A stretch of DNA of 13,398 nt from an uncultured Caulobacteraceae bacterium (lineage in GTDB: Bacteria; Pseudomonadota; Alphaproteobacteria; Caulobacterales; Caulobacteraceae), in contig CALFYB010000001.1 in assembly GCA_937952995.1 (NCBI GenBank), positions 1 to 13,398 of the forward strand, written 5' to 3'. Both the position numbers and the translations under genes were made by a program. Below are positions 12,294 through 13,398 of this stretch, piece after piece; position 1 is the stretch's first letter, and each line of letters opens with the position of its first letter. The notes below the pieces were generated by a model. That model searched no databases, was not told the DNA's origin, and saw only the letters and a program-made list of their open reading frames with translations.

Positions 12294-13398
12294 TCAGATG
12301 TCCAGCGTGTTTTCGTTTTCCCATGCCGAGAAGTGCGAGGCGTAGCTGTTCCACTCGCGCGTTTTCAGCTTGATGAACGCGTTCGAGAATTCTTCGCCCA
12401 TCATCGCCTTCAGCGTCTTGTCCTTGTCGTATTCGCGCAGCGCATCAAGCATGTTCAAGGGCAGCTTCGGTGCGCCTTTGACAGTGTGGCCTTGGGTATA
12501 CATGTCGATGTCCCAACGCTTGCCCGGATCCGCCTGCGTGCGCACACCGTCCAGACCGGCGGCAAGGATCACGGCCTGCATCAGGTAGGGGTTCGCCGCG
12601 CCATCTGGCAGGCGCAGTTCGAACCGGCCCGGACCGGGGACGCGCACCATATGGGTGCGGTTGTTGCCTGTCCAAGTCACCGTGTTTGGGGCCCAAGTAG
12701 CACCCGACGAGGTGCGCGGCGCATTGATGCGCTTGTAGCTGTTCACGGTCGGGTTGCAGATCGCAGCCAGTGCCGAGGCGTGCTTCATGATACCGCCAAG
12801 GAACGTGCGGCCACGGTCAGACAGCGACAGTTCTTTGGACGGGTCCGAGAAGACGTTCGACTTGCCATCCAAGCTCCACACCGAGATATGGGCGTGGCAG
12901 CCAGAGCCTGTCAGCCCTTTGAACGGCTTGGGCATAAAGGTGGCGCGGTAGCCGTGCTTTTCAGCCACAGACTTCATCATGAACTTGAAGAAGCTGTGCT
13001 TGTCAGCGGTTTGCATCGCGTCGTCGTATTTCCAGTTCATCTCGAACTGGCCAATCGCGTCTTCATGGTCGTTTTGATAGGCTTCCCAGCCCAGTTCCAG
13101 CATGTAATCGCAGGCTTCGGCGATCACATCATAACGGCGCATCACGGCTTGCTGGTCGTAGCAGGGCTTTTCGGCCGTGTCATAGGGGTCGGAGATCTGC
13201 GTGCCTTCGGGGTTGAGCAGGAAGAACTCCGGCTCCACCCCCGTTTTGATCCGCAGACCGTCTTTGGCGGCTTCGCCCACCAGACGTTCCAGCACGTTGC
13301 GCGGCGCTTGGTCGACCAACTTGCCTTCCATCGTCGCACGCGCGGCTACCCATGCCACATCCTTTTTCCACGGCAACTGAATGGCCGAGGACGGATCA
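12294..13398 (-). CDS. glnT: Glutamine synthetase family protein, GlnT-like (5' partial)
   Basis: This is an ATP-dependent ligase that joins ammonia (or a related amine) to glutamate, in the cytoplasm. The frame is open to the right window edge and reads DPSSAIQLPWKKDVAW, so the TTG at 13376 is internal and about 65-70 N-terminal residues lie outside. Landmarks are TGVEPEFFLL with metal-binding glutamates, IGQFEMNW, GSGCHAHISVW, NPTVNSYKRINAPR and the substrate/phosphate region NRTHMVRVPGPGRFELRLPDGAANPYL. The sequence closely follows rhizobial/roseobacter GlnT and lacks the adenylylation-loop tyrosine motif of GlnA. Gamma-glutamylmethylamide synthetase is a related alternative, but the overall pattern fits GlnT better. 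It converges on the rpoB fragment with a good terminator between. Confidence 0.87.
   Translation of the reverse strand, partial: DPSSAIQLPWKKDVAWVAARATMEGKLVDQAPRNVLERLVGEAAKDGLRIKTGVEPEFFLLNPEGTQISDPYDTAEKPCYDQQAVMRRYDVIAEACDYMLELGWEAYQNDHEDAIGQFEMNWKYDDAMQTADKHSFFKFMMKSVAEKHGYRATFMPKPFKGLTGSGCHAHISVWSLDGKSNVFSDPSKELSLSDRGRTFLGGIMKHASALAAICNPTVNSYKRINAPRTSSGATWAPNTVTWTGNNRTHMVRVPGPGRFELRLPDGAANPYLMQAVILAAGLDGVRTQADPGKRWDIDMYTQGHTVKGAPKLPLNMLDALREYDKDKTLKAMMGEEFSNAFIKLKTREWNSYASHFSAWENENTLDI

Overview
The window reads as a mosaic of at least three bacterial sources, and this dominates its interpretation. Bases 1 to about 1380 look actinobacterial: a nucleoside-type ABC permease followed 6 bases later by a cytidine deaminase cut off after its first zinc motif. 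The moderate GC and the protein style suggest an aquatic Microbacteriaceae-like lineage (inference). Bases about 1380 to 11760 look alphaproteobacterial, most like Caulobacterales. Bases about 11763 to the end look like Rhodobacteraceae: the last 138 codons of rpoB, AT-rich palindromes, and a glnT-type glutamine synthetase running off the right edge. Both main joins fall inside coding sequence and pair unrelated housekeeping proteins. An assembly or cloning chimera, probably from environmental DNA, is therefore much likelier than a novel fusion system.

The central segment holds, in order: the C-terminal part of pyruvate phosphate dikinase (+); an intergenic region with two nested palindromic repeat units; an EamA-type metabolite exporter (+); a 373-residue FabH-like ketosynthase (-) that shares a CTAG with eamA; a small single-pass membrane protein translationally coupled to a sterol desaturase/fatty acid hydroxylase (+); a TonB-dependent receptor (-); a two-gene minus-strand unit of a YfbR-like HD phosphohydrolase and a Nudix/winged-helix protein of NrtR type; and a divergent two-domain universal stress protein (+) followed by a conserved hypothetical whose tail is replaced by RpoB.

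Functionally, the left segment is nucleoside uptake and salvage. The central segment mixes central metabolism (ppdK), lipid or membrane modification (ketosynthase, hydroxylase), outer-membrane uptake and nucleotide handling (HD plus Nudix). The right segment is core transcription plus nitrogen assimilation. No RNA genes, CRISPR arrays, transposases, integrases or defence genes were seen. The nearest things to open questions are the composite palindromes, the degenerate Nudix box, the repeats upstream of the TonB receptor, and whether rpoB next to glnT is a third join.
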